Of a stretch of DNA of 64,000 bases, positions 6,329-14,108 are shown piece after piece. The stretch spans positions 124,001 to 188,000 of the forward strand of contig NZ_NWMW01000002.1 in assembly GCF_002351485.1 (NCBI RefSeq), read 5' to 3'. The translations under genes and the position numbers were made by a program. The stretch comes from Sphingomonas spermidinifaciens (GTDB lineage: Bacteria; Pseudomonadota; Alphaproteobacteria; Sphingomonadales; Sphingomonadaceae). The notes under the pieces were generated by a model. It saw only the letters and a program-made list of their open reading frames with translations. It did not search any database and had not been told where the DNA came from. How positions within the stretch are numbered: position 1 is the stretch's first letter; the number at the start of each line of letters is the position of its first letter.

Positions 6329-8467
6329 ATGGCGACGCTGATCCTGACCACGGTGGGAACGATCGTCGGCGGGCCGATCGGCGGTGCGATCGGGGCGATC
6401 GCCGGGCAGGCGGTCGATCGCGCGGTCTTTCGGCCGGCGGCGCGGCAGGGGCCGCGGCTAAATGAGCTGGCGGTCCAGACCTCCTCCTACGGCAGCGAGA
6501 TCCCGCAGCTGTTCGGGACGATGCGCGTGGCGGGCACAGTGATCTGGGCGACCGACCTCATCGAGACGCAGAGCACCGACGGTGGCGGCAAGGGGGCGCC
6601 GCATACCGTCCGCTACAGCTATTCGGCGTCGTTCGCGGTGCTGCTCTCGGCGCGGCCGATCCGCACGGTGCGGCGGATCTGGGCCGACGGCAAGCTGTTG
6701 CGCGGCGTGGGTGGCGGGTTCACCGCGGAGACGGGGTTCCGGCTCCATACCGGCGGCGAGGACCAGGCGGCCGATCCGCTGATCGCGAGCGCGGTCGGAG
6801 CCGAACGGGCGATGGCGATGCGGGGTCAGGCCTATGCCGTGTTCGAGGGGCTGGCGCTCGCCGACTTCGCCAACCGGATCCCGTCTCTGACCTTCGAGGT
6901 GGTCGCTGACGAGGGGGCGTGCGATCCCGGCGAGATCGCGGCAGCAGTGGGCGGCGGACGGCTGATCACGCGCGAGCCGATGGGGCCTGCGCTCGGCGGC
7001 TTCTCGGCCCATGGCGGCAGCCGGCGCGCGGTGATCGAGGCGCTGGCGAATGCAAGCGGCGGCTGGTTCGCGCCCGATGGCGACGCCATGGCGATGCGGG
7101 CGGGCGAGGGGCCGGCAGTGGCGGTGGCCGATGCGGGGCTGGGCGGCGCGCGGGGCGTGCGCACGGTCGCGCCCGCCGATCAGGCACCCAAGGTGGTGAC
7201 GATCGGCCATTATGATGCCGCGCGCGACTATCAGGCGGGGCTCCAGCGCGCGGTGCGGCCGGGGGCGGGCTGGCGCGAGCGGCATGAGGAACTGCCTGCG
7301 GTGCTGGCCGCCGACACCGCCAAGCAGGTCGCGGCGTCGATGCTGGCGCGCGCCGATGCCGATCGCCGCCGGCGGCGCGTCGCCTGCGGCTGGGAGGGGC
7401 TGGCGATCCCGCCGGGCGCGCGGGTGCGGGTCGAGGGCGATGCTGGCCTGTGGCGGGTGACGGGCTGGAGCCTGGAGGCGATGGCGGTCGAGCTCGAGCT
7501 CGCGCCGATCGCGCTCGCCACGGCGACCGCCAGTGCCGATCCGGGCGCGGTGGTCGGTGCGCCCGACCGGCCGCGGGGGCGCACGATCCTGGTCGCGGCC
7601 GAACTGCCGCCGCTCGACGACGCGCTTCCCTCGCGCGCGCAGATCGTCGTCGTGGCAGGCGGGACCGAGCCGGGGTGGCGCGGTGCGACCGTGCTGATGA
7701 GCAGCGATGCGGGCACGAGCTGGAGTGCCGCGGCGTCGCTGCGCGCGGCGGGCGTGGTCGGGCAGGTGGTGACGCCGCCGGGCACGGGCCTCGCGGCGAT
7801 CGAGGATCGGCGCAGCGAGCTCATCGTCGAGCTGGCGCATGACGGGATGACGCTGGCGGGGGCAAGCCAGGCGGGGATGGACGGCGGTGGGAACCTGGCG
7901 CTGGTGGGCGGCGAGCTAATCCAGTTCGGGGTGGCCGAGCAGGTCGCGCCGCGCCGCTGGCGGTTGCGGCAGCTCTGGCGCGGGCGGCGCGGGACCGGGT
8001 TGGCGATCGGTGGGCATGTCGCCGGCGAGCCGTTCGCACTGTTGTCGCCGGGCAGTGTGACGCTGTTGCCCGCCGGCGTAGCGATCGGGGGCACGCTGTC
8101 GCTCGCGCCGTCGAGCCCCGGCGACACGGGTCCGTTGCGGACGACCGAGGTTCCGGTGACGGGCGTGTCAGTCGCGCCGCCTGCGCCAGCGCACCTGCGC
8201 GCGGCTCGAGTGGCGAGCGGCGGCTGCCGGCTGGACTGGATCCGCCGCAGCCGGGCCGGCTGGCGCTGGGAGGATGCGGTCGATGTGCCGCTCGTCGAGG
8301 AGCGCGAGCGATACCGGATCGAAATCTTGGGCGGCGCTGGGCCGCCTCGATTCGTCGAGTCCGACGCGGCGACGCTTTCGATCGACGGCGGCGGGAACAC
8401 GGCCCGATTGGTGCAGATCGGCACCCATGGCGCTTCGCCCGCGCGCACCATCATGCTGGAGGACTGA
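6329..8467 (+). CDS. Tail hub / host specificity protein (GTA gp15-like, short form)
   Basis: A 712-residue baseplate hub protein. The N-terminus is hydrophobic and Gly-rich (IVGGPIGGAIGAIAGQAVDRAVF), followed by the family's conserved EIPQLFGTMRVAGTVIWATDL and the VRYSYSASFAVLLS segment, a Phage-tail_3-type domain near the middle and a beta-rich C-terminal half with fibronectin-like content. R. capsulatus GTA g15 is about 1300 residues and contains a TIM-barrel (GTA_TIM) domain; this protein is much shorter and I see no such barrel. It starts directly after the gp14 stop with AGGAA upstream. Confidence 0.8.
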   Translation: MATLILTTVGTIVGGPIGGAIGAIAGQAVDRAVFRPAARQGPRLNELAVQTSSYGSEIPQLFGTMRVAGTVIWATDLIETQSTDGGGKGAPHTVRYSYSASFAVLLSARPIRTVRRIWADGKLLRGVGGGFTAETGFRLHTGGEDQAADPLIASAVGAERAMAMRGQAYAVFEGLALADFANRIPSLTFEVVADEGACDPGEIAAAVGGGRLITREPMGPALGGFSAHGGSRRAVIEALANASGGWFAPDGDAMAMRAGEGPAVAVADAGLGGARGVRTVAPADQAPKVVTIGHYDAARDYQAGLQRAVRPGAGWRERHEELPAVLAADTAKQVAASMLARADADRRRRRVACGWEGLAIPPGARVRVEGDAGLWRVTGWSLEAMAVELELAPIALATATASADPGAVVGAPDRPRGRTILVAAELPPLDDALPSRAQIVVVAGGTEPGWRGATVLMSSDAGTSWSAAASLRAAGVVGQVVTPPGTGLAAIEDRRSELIVELAHDGMTLAGASQAGMDGGGNLALVGGELIQFGVAEQVAPRRWRLRQLWRGRRGTGLAIGGHVAGEPFALLSPGSVTLLPAGVAIGGTLSLAPSSPGDTGPLRTTEVPVTGVSVAPPAPAHLRAARVASGGCRLDWIRRSRAGWRWEDAVDVPLVEERERYRIEILGGAGPPRFVESDAATLSIDGGGNTARLVQIGTHGASPARTIMLED

Positions 8468-8471
8468 TCCA

Positions 8472-8975
8472 ATGGCCGAGGAACGGACCGATCGCCATGC
8501 GCTGCCGCTGCTGCAGGCGGGGCAGGCGCAGAAGGAACTGACGCACAACGAGGCGTTGGTGATGCTCGACCTGCTGGCGATGGCGGCGGCAACCGGCATC
8601 GCCGAGGTGCCCCCCGCGGCGCCGTCGCCGGGGGATTGCTGGATCGTCGGCCCCGCGGCAGGCGGGCCGTGGGCAGGCGCGGCGAACATGCTGGCGGGCT
8701 GGACCGAGAGCGGCTGGCGCTTCGCCGCGCCGACCCCCGGCATGCGGGTGTGGCTGACGAGCGACGATTGCGAAGCGGCGTGGCGCGATGGCGCGTGGGT
8801 CGTGGGCGAGACGCGAACCCGGCGGCTGGTGATCGGTGGCGAACAGGTTGCCGGCCCGCGGCAGCCCGCGATTGCGGCGCCGTCGGGCGGTGCGACGGTG
8901 GACGTCGAAGCGCGCGCGAGCCTGACCGCGATCCTGGCTGCGCTCACCGCGCACGGATTAGTTGCGACAGACTGA
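8472..8975 (+). CDS. DUF2793 domain protein, last gene of the GTA cluster
   Basis: A 167-residue protein with the DUF2793 signature: N-terminal HALPLLQAGQAQKELTHNEAL, then SPGDCWIVG and GWRFAAPTPGMRVWL. The family is common at the end of GTA/prophage tail operons and is proposed to be a virion surface or receptor-contacting protein; the role is not established. The start lies 5 bp after the hub gene stop. It ends the tail cluster; a 108-bp gap with no gene follows before the porin gene. Confidence 0.75.
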   Translation: MAEERTDRHALPLLQAGQAQKELTHNEALVMLDLLAMAAATGIAEVPPAAPSPGDCWIVGPAAGGPWAGAANMLAGWTESGWRFAAPTPGMRVWLTSDDCEAAWRDGAWVVGETRTRRLVIGGEQVAGPRQPAIAAPSGGATVDVEARASLTAILAALTAHGLVATD

Positions 8976-9083
8976 TGTTGCCGTTGTGCAACAGCGCTCA
9001 ACTTTGTTTCGCTTGCGTGGAAACCAAGCGAAATGTAGGGAGTTTGCGCTGTCCGTAGTGACAACCGAGAAAGGGGAATTTTG

Positions 9084-10190
9084 ATGCGGAAGCTTGCCGT
9101 AGCCGTGGCGCTTGCGACCACGGCTCTTAGCACGCCCGCCCTGGCCCGCGATGGTGCGTGGTATGTGGGCGTCGAGGGTGGTGCGATGATCGTCGAGGAT
9201 ATCGACTTCACGCTCGCCGATACCGACACGCAGGTGCTGAGCACCGACTCGGATTATGGCTGGGATGTCGACGGCATCGTGGGCTATGACTTCGGTGCGT
9301 TCCGCCTCGAGGCGGAAGTCGGCTATCGCCGTGCCGGTGCCGAAGAGCACCAGACCTCGGTCGCGCTGGCGGGTATCCCGGCCGGCATCTATGGCGAGGA
9401 CCGCTCGTTCGGCCGCGCCTCGGCGCTCAGCTTCATGCTGAACGGCCTCATCGACTTCGGTGCCGACGACGGCATCCAGGGCTTTGTCGGCGGTGGTGCC
9501 GGTGTCGCCCGCGTGAAGTATGAGGACTATGGCATTGCGCCGGTCACGCTGCTCGACGACAGCGACACCGTCTTCGCCTGGCAGGCGATCGCGGGTGTCC
9601 GCGCGCCGCTGAGCGAGAATGTCGACGTGTCGCTGAAGTATCGCTTCTTCAACGCCGACGACGTGACGGTGCAGGCGAACACGGGCGCGCTGCTCGACTC
9701 GCGCTTCCGCTCGCACAGCCTGCTGGGTGGTGTGATCTTCAACTTCGGCGAGCCGACCCCGCCGCCGCCGCCGCCGCCGCCGCCGCCCCCGCCGCCGCCT
9801 CCCCCGCCGCCGCCCCCGCCGCCGCCGGCTGAGGTCGTCTGCACCCCGGGGCCGTACATCGTGTTCTTCGAGTGGGATCGCTCGGACATCACGCCCGAGG
9901 CGTCGAGCATCCTCGACAACGCCGTGTCGGCCTATCAGAACTGCGGCAACGCGCAGGTCATGCTGGCCGGTCACGCCGACAAGTCGGGTGCGGCATCGTA
10001 CAACGTCGGCCTGTCGCAGCGCCGTGCGGACTCGGTCCGTGCGTACCTGTCGGGCCGCGGCATCCCCGATGGCAACATCTCGACCGAAGCGTTCGGCGAG
10101 ACCCAGCCGCGCGTCGACACCGCCGACGGTGTGCGCGAGCTGCAGAACCGCCGCGTGGAAGTCACCTACGGTCCCGGCGCGGGCATGTAA
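9084..10190 (+). CDS. OmpA-family outer membrane protein with polyproline linker
   Basis: A 368-residue protein. Residues 1-~21 are a signal peptide (KLAVAVALATTALSTPALA). Residues ~24-220 form an eight-stranded OmpA/Opa-type beta barrel (WYVGVEGGAMI, NVDVSLKYRFF, SHSLLGGVIFNFG). A run of about 23 prolines (9759-9827) follows, then a peptidoglycan-binding OmpA domain with IVFFEWDRSDITPEA, AGHADKSGAASYNVGLSQRRADSVRAYL-type core and the closing LQNRRVEV. It anchors the outer membrane to peptidoglycan. The ATG at 9084 follows AAAGGGGA; codon use is less extreme in GC than in neighbours, fitting high expression. Confidence 0.9.
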   Translation: MRKLAVAVALATTALSTPALARDGAWYVGVEGGAMIVEDIDFTLADTDTQVLSTDSDYGWDVDGIVGYDFGAFRLEAEVGYRRAGAEEHQTSVALAGIPAGIYGEDRSFGRASALSFMLNGLIDFGADDGIQGFVGGGAGVARVKYEDYGIAPVTLLDDSDTVFAWQAIAGVRAPLSENVDVSLKYRFFNADDVTVQANTGALLDSRFRSHSLLGGVIFNFGEPTPPPPPPPPPPPPPPPPPPPPPPPAEVVCTPGPYIVFFEWDRSDITPEASSILDNAVSAYQNCGNAQVMLAGHADKSGAASYNVGLSQRRADSVRAYLSGRGIPDGNISTEAFGETQPRVDTADGVRELQNRRVEVTYGPGAGM

Positions 10191-10220
10191 TCGCGCCGGT
10201 CCCGACGGGACTGGAAAAGA

Positions 10221-10254
10221 GAGGGGAGGCCGGGCGACCGGTCTCCCCTTTTTT
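10221..10254 (+). terminator. Rho-independent terminator of the OmpA-like gene
   Basis: AGGGGAG (10222-10228) pairs with CTCCCCT (10243-10249) and an inner CCGG/CCGG extends the stem around a GCGA tetraloop; a T run follows to 10254. It sits 31 bp after the porin stop, in the gap before the convergent 10293 gene. Confidence 0.85.
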
Positions 10255-10292
10255 GTGCGCAGCGTGTTCCGGTTGTTCTGAAGGTGCGGTGC

Positions 10293-10733
10293 TTAGGCGC
10301 GCAGCAGGAGCTGCGTCGGGGAGACCTCGATCACCGGCACTTCCCAGGGATGTGCCGCGATCAGCGCGTTGAGGGCGCGGTCAAGTGTGTGGTCGGGCGT
10401 ACCGGCCGGGACATAGAGCGTGAGGATGAGCGTGGGTGACCGCTGCGGCTGACCCGGCATGCCGAGCGTCGGCTGCGCGTCGGCGGCGGGGGTGAAGGCT
10501 TCCCACCCCGGCGCAAGCTCGATCACCGAGCGATAGATGCCGAAATCGCCGAGGGCGGGATGGTCGCGGATCGTTGCGAGCATGTGCGCAGCCTGCACAT
10601 CGTGGTCAATCGCCTCAATGCGGCCGGCAAGAAGCTGCGCCAGCGTGTCGGCGGCGATCGGGCAGTGGATGCGGATGACGGTGGCGGCGCGAAGGGTAGG
10701 GCGAAGCGGTTCCATCGGCGCGACCCTAGGCAT
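10293..10733 (-). CDS. Uncharacterised protein downstream of dnaE2
   Basis: A 146-residue protein without signal peptide or membrane segment. The C-terminal HPWEVPVIEVSP resembles the conserved strand that CutA- and Nif3-type trimeric proteins use (HPYEVP), but the rest is not recognisably either family, so this is only a hint. It lies 30 bp downstream of dnaE2 on the same strand and may be co-transcribed with the SOS cassette. A second in-frame ATG at 10715 (MEPLRPTLRAA) is an equally possible start; neither has a clear ribosome binding site. Confidence 0.6.
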   Translation of the reverse strand: MPRVAPMEPLRPTLRAATVIRIHCPIAADTLAQLLAGRIEAIDHDVQAAHMLATIRDHPALGDFGIYRSVIELAPGWEAFTPAADAQPTLGMPGQPQRSPTLILTLYVPAGTPDHTLDRALNALIAAHPWEVPVIEVSPTQLLLRA

Positions 10734-10763
10734 CGCCGCGCGGGCGGCAAGGGTGGGGCGGCG

Positions 10764-13700
10764 CTAGTGGAAGTCCCGTGATTTCTGCCGGATCGCATCC
10801 TCGGGATCGCAGCCGTTCCGGAAGGCGGGGTGGTAGAGGCTGCGACCTTTCGGGCGCCATTCGGGATCGCCGCGATCGGGTGAGCCGCCGCCGCCGGGCC
10901 GGCCGAGGCGCGGCATGTCGATCTCCCCGATCGCTTGGAGCATGGGACTCAGATCCTCGAGCGTGTCGGCGATGACGTGGATCACCTCCCCCTCGCGCTG
11001 TATCCGGCCGCGCACGCCGAGCATCGCCGCGGACATGACGGTGCGACGATTGGCCTCGAACCGGTCGGGCCAGAGGATGATGTTGGCGATGCCGGTCTCG
11101 TCCTCGATCGTGATGAAGAGAACGCCCTTGGCGCTGCCGGGCTTCTGGCGGACGAGGACGATGCCGGCGAGTTCGAGATAGGTGCCATCTTTCAGCCGCC
11201 TGAGGTCACCGCAGCGCGTCATGCGGCGGCGGGTGAGCTCGTCGCGAAGGAAGACGAGCGGGTGTGCGCGCAGCGACAATTGGGTGGCGCGGTAATCCTC
11301 GACCACCTCGCGCCCTGCGGTCAGCGGATCGAGCGCGACCGGGGCCTCGTCGAGTTCGGGCCGGGTCGCGCCCTCGCGCGCATCGGCGGCGGCGAAGAGG
11401 GGGAGCGGGGCGGCGCCCAGGCCCTTGATCGTCCAGAGCGCCTGACGCCGGTCGAGGCCGAGGGCATGGAACCCGTCGGCGCGCGCGACCCGTTCGAGCG
11501 CGGCGAGCGGGACGCCGGATCGGCGCCAGGCATCCTCGATCGAGGCGAAGGGCCGGTCGGCGCGGGCGGCGACGATCGCCGCGCCATGTTCGTTCGAGAG
11601 GCCGGCGACAACGCGTAGGCCAAGGCGCAGCGGCAGCGCGTGGTCGCCCATGCCGATCAGCCGCGTATCCCAGCGGCTGTCATTGATGCAGACGGGGCGG
11701 ATCTCGACCCCGTGCTCACGCGCATCGCGGACGATCTGCGCGGGGGCGTAGAAGCCCATCGGCTGGGCATTCAGAAGCGCCGCACAGAAGATGTCGGGAT
11801 GATGGCACTTCATCCAGGACGATGCATAGGCGATCTTGGCGAAGGACGCGGCGTGGCTTTCGGGAAAGCCGTAGCTGCCGAACCCCTCGATCTGCTTGAC
11901 CAGCCGTTCGGCGAAATCGAGCGCGATGCCGTTCCCCTGCATGCCGGCGATCAGCTTGTCGCGGAACTCGCCGACGCCGCCGGTGAACTTGAAGGTCGCC
12001 ATCGCGCGGCGCAAGCGGTCGGCCTCATTGGGCGAAAAGCCCGCGCCCCGAATCGCGACCTGCATCGCCTGTTCCTGGAAAAGCGGCACGCCCAATGTCT
12101 TTTCGAGGACCTCGCGCAATGCCTCGCTGGGATAGTCGATGACCGCGTGCGGGTCGCGGCGCTTCAGCTCGCGGCGCTTGAGATAGGGGTGGACCATGTC
12201 GCCCTGGATCGGGCCGGGGCGGACGATCGCGACCTGGATGGCGATGTCGTAGAAATTGGTGGGCTTCATGCGTGGCAGCATCGCCATCTGCGCGCGGCTC
12301 TCGATCTGGAACACGCCGAGCGTATCGGCGCGGCGGATCATCTCGAAGGTGGCGGGGTCGTCGTCCTGCAGCGCGGGCGAGGCGAGGGTGAGGTGCGTAT
12401 CCTTGTGCTCGCCAAGCAGGTCGAAGGCGCGGCGCATGCAGCCGAGCATGCCGAGGCCGAGAATGTCGACCTTCATGAAGCCCAGCTCCTCGATATCCTC
12501 CTTTTCCCACTCGACGACGCGGCGGGCCTCCATTGCGGCGGGCTCTATGGGGACGAGATCGTCGAGCCGGTCGCGCGTCAGCACGAAGCCGCCCGGATGC
12601 TGCGACAGGTGCCGCGGCGTGCCGATCAGCTCGCGCGAGAGGTCAAGCGTCAGGGCGATGCGCGGGTCGGCGGCGTCGAGATTGAGCGCCTCGGCATGCT
12701 GTTCGCCCACCCCCTCCGAAGACCAGCCCCAGACCTGGCCCGCGAGCGCGCCGGTCAGATCCTCGGGCAGGCCCAGCGCCTTGCCGACCTCGCGCACCGC
12801 GCCGCGCGCGCGGAAGCGGCTGACGACCGCGGTCAGCGCGGCATGGTCGTGGCCCCAGGTCTCGTAGATCCACTGGATCACTTCCTCGCGCCGCTCATGC
12901 TCGAAATCGACGTCGATATCGGGGGGCTCGGCGCGGTCCTCCGAAATGAAGCGCTCGAAGAGGAGCTTGTGCTTGATCGGGTCGATCGAGGTGATGCCGA
13001 GGACGAAGCAGATCACCGAATTGGCAGCCGACCCGCGGCCCTGACAGAGAATGTCCTGGCTGCGCGCAAACTGGACGATCGAGTGGACGGTGAGGAAGTA
13101 GCGGGCATAGCCCATCCGCTCGACGAGGCGGAGTTCGTGTTCGAGGAGCTCGGTATATGCCCGGGGCGGGTCGCCGTCGAAGCGGTCGGCAAGCGCGCGG
13201 CGGGCCATCAGCGCGAGCGCTTCCTGCGGGCTCTTGCCCGACATCACGATCTCGTCGGGATATTGGTAGCTGAGTTCGCGGGGCGAGAAGCGGCAGCGTT
13301 CGGCGATGGCGAGACCGGCGGCGAGCGCTTGCGGCAGATCGGCGAAGCGGCGCGCCATGAGGTCGGGCGGCAGGAGATGCCCGTCGCCGATCCGCGACCG
13401 GCGGGCGCCGAGCGCGTCGATCGTCGTCTTCTCGCGGATCGCGGTGACGACGTCGTGGAGCATCCGGCGGTCGGGATGGTGGTAGCGCACGTCGCCGGTG
13501 GCGAGCGGGGTCAGGCCATGCGCGGCGGCGGCCCCGGCGAGGGCGTGGAGGCGTCGCACCTCCTCGGGCCGGCGATGCGCCGAGAGGGCGACATGGCCGT
13601 CCTTGCCGAAGAGGTCGGCGACCCAGCGCATGCCGGCGTCATCCTCGAACTGGGCGGCGCGCGGGACGAGCGCGGCGACGAGGCCGGCGGCGTGGTCGGC

Positions 13701-14078
13701 GACGTCCTCCCAATGAAGGAAGCATTGCCCCTTCTCGCCGCGGCGGCGATCGGCGCGCGACTTGCCGAGGGTGAGGAGGCGGGTGAGGCGGCTCCAGCCG
13801 GCGCGATCCTCGGGCCAGACGAGCAGCGAGCGCCCGTCGACGAGGTCGAGGCGGCAGCCGGCGACCAGGCGGATCGGGCGGCTCTGTGCGCTGACCTGTT
13901 CGGCGGCAACGAGCGAGCGGACGATGCCCGCGACCGAATTGTGGTCGGTGATGCCGAGGACGGCGTGCCCCATCTCGCTGGCGGTGACGAACAGCTCTTC
14001 GGCCGAAGATGCACCGCGCAGGAACGAGAAATGCGTCGTGACGTGCAACTCGGCGTAAGGGGGGTCAGCGGCGAGCAT
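10764..14078 (-). CDS. dnaE2: Error-prone DNA polymerase DnaE2
   Basis: A 1104-residue C-family DNA polymerase. The N-terminal PHP domain begins AELHVTTHFSFLRGASSAEEL. The palm carries the CQGRGSAANSVICFVLGIT, PPDIDVDFEHERREEVIQW and GLGMLGC segments typical of DnaE2, and the C-terminus has an OB fold and the RPKGRSLYHPAFRNG tail. It performs SOS-induced mutagenic translesion synthesis together with ImuB. It is the last member of the imuA-imuB-dnaE2 cassette, 30 bp after imuB, and presumably under the LexA box at 16874. Length is normal for the family. Confidence 0.95.
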   Translation of the reverse strand: MLAADPPYAELHVTTHFSFLRGASSAEELFVTASEMGHAVLGITDHNSVAGIVRSLVAAEQVSAQSRPIRLVAGCRLDLVDGRSLLVWPEDRAGWSRLTRLLTLGKSRADRRRGEKGQCFLHWEDVADHAAGLVAALVPRAAQFEDDAGMRWVADLFGKDGHVALSAHRRPEEVRRLHALAGAAAAHGLTPLATGDVRYHHPDRRMLHDVVTAIREKTTIDALGARRSRIGDGHLLPPDLMARRFADLPQALAAGLAIAERCRFSPRELSYQYPDEIVMSGKSPQEALALMARRALADRFDGDPPRAYTELLEHELRLVERMGYARYFLTVHSIVQFARSQDILCQGRGSAANSVICFVLGITSIDPIKHKLLFERFISEDRAEPPDIDVDFEHERREEVIQWIYETWGHDHAALTAVVSRFRARGAVREVGKALGLPEDLTGALAGQVWGWSSEGVGEQHAEALNLDAADPRIALTLDLSRELIGTPRHLSQHPGGFVLTRDRLDDLVPIEPAAMEARRVVEWEKEDIEELGFMKVDILGLGMLGCMRRAFDLLGEHKDTHLTLASPALQDDDPATFEMIRRADTLGVFQIESRAQMAMLPRMKPTNFYDIAIQVAIVRPGPIQGDMVHPYLKRRELKRRDPHAVIDYPSEALREVLEKTLGVPLFQEQAMQVAIRGAGFSPNEADRLRRAMATFKFTGGVGEFRDKLIAGMQGNGIALDFAERLVKQIEGFGSYGFPESHAASFAKIAYASSWMKCHHPDIFCAALLNAQPMGFYAPAQIVRDAREHGVEIRPVCINDSRWDTRLIGMGDHALPLRLGLRVVAGLSNEHGAAIVAARADRPFASIEDAWRRSGVPLAALERVARADGFHALGLDRRQALWTIKGLGAAPLPLFAAADAREGATRPELDEAPVALDPLTAGREVVEDYRATQLSLRAHPLVFLRDELTRRRMTRCGDLRRLKDGTYLELAGIVLVRQKPGSAKGVLFITIEDETGIANIILWPDRFEANRRTVMSAAMLGVRGRIQREGEVIHVIADTLEDLSPMLQAIGEIDMPRLGRPGGGGSPDRGDPEWRPKGRSLYHPAFRNGCDPEDAIRQKSRDFH

Positions 14079-14108
14079 GACAAAGCACGAGCCAGATAGC
14101 GTCGCGCA

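Noticed and set aside
1..8975. Complete active prophage
   Set aside because: No integrase, lysis, replication or regulatory genes in view, very short tape measure and GTA gene order; a gene transfer agent-type cluster fits better, though the left end is outside the window.
9759..9827. Triplet repeat as a possible CRISPR or satellite
   Set aside because: It is the in-frame polyproline linker of the OmpA-like protein; no spacers.
11640..14099. 819-codon plus-strand open frame opposite dnaE2
   Set aside because: No recognisable motif and antisense to an intact DnaE2; typical high-GC mirror frame. The 14124-16721 frame opposite imuB is the same.
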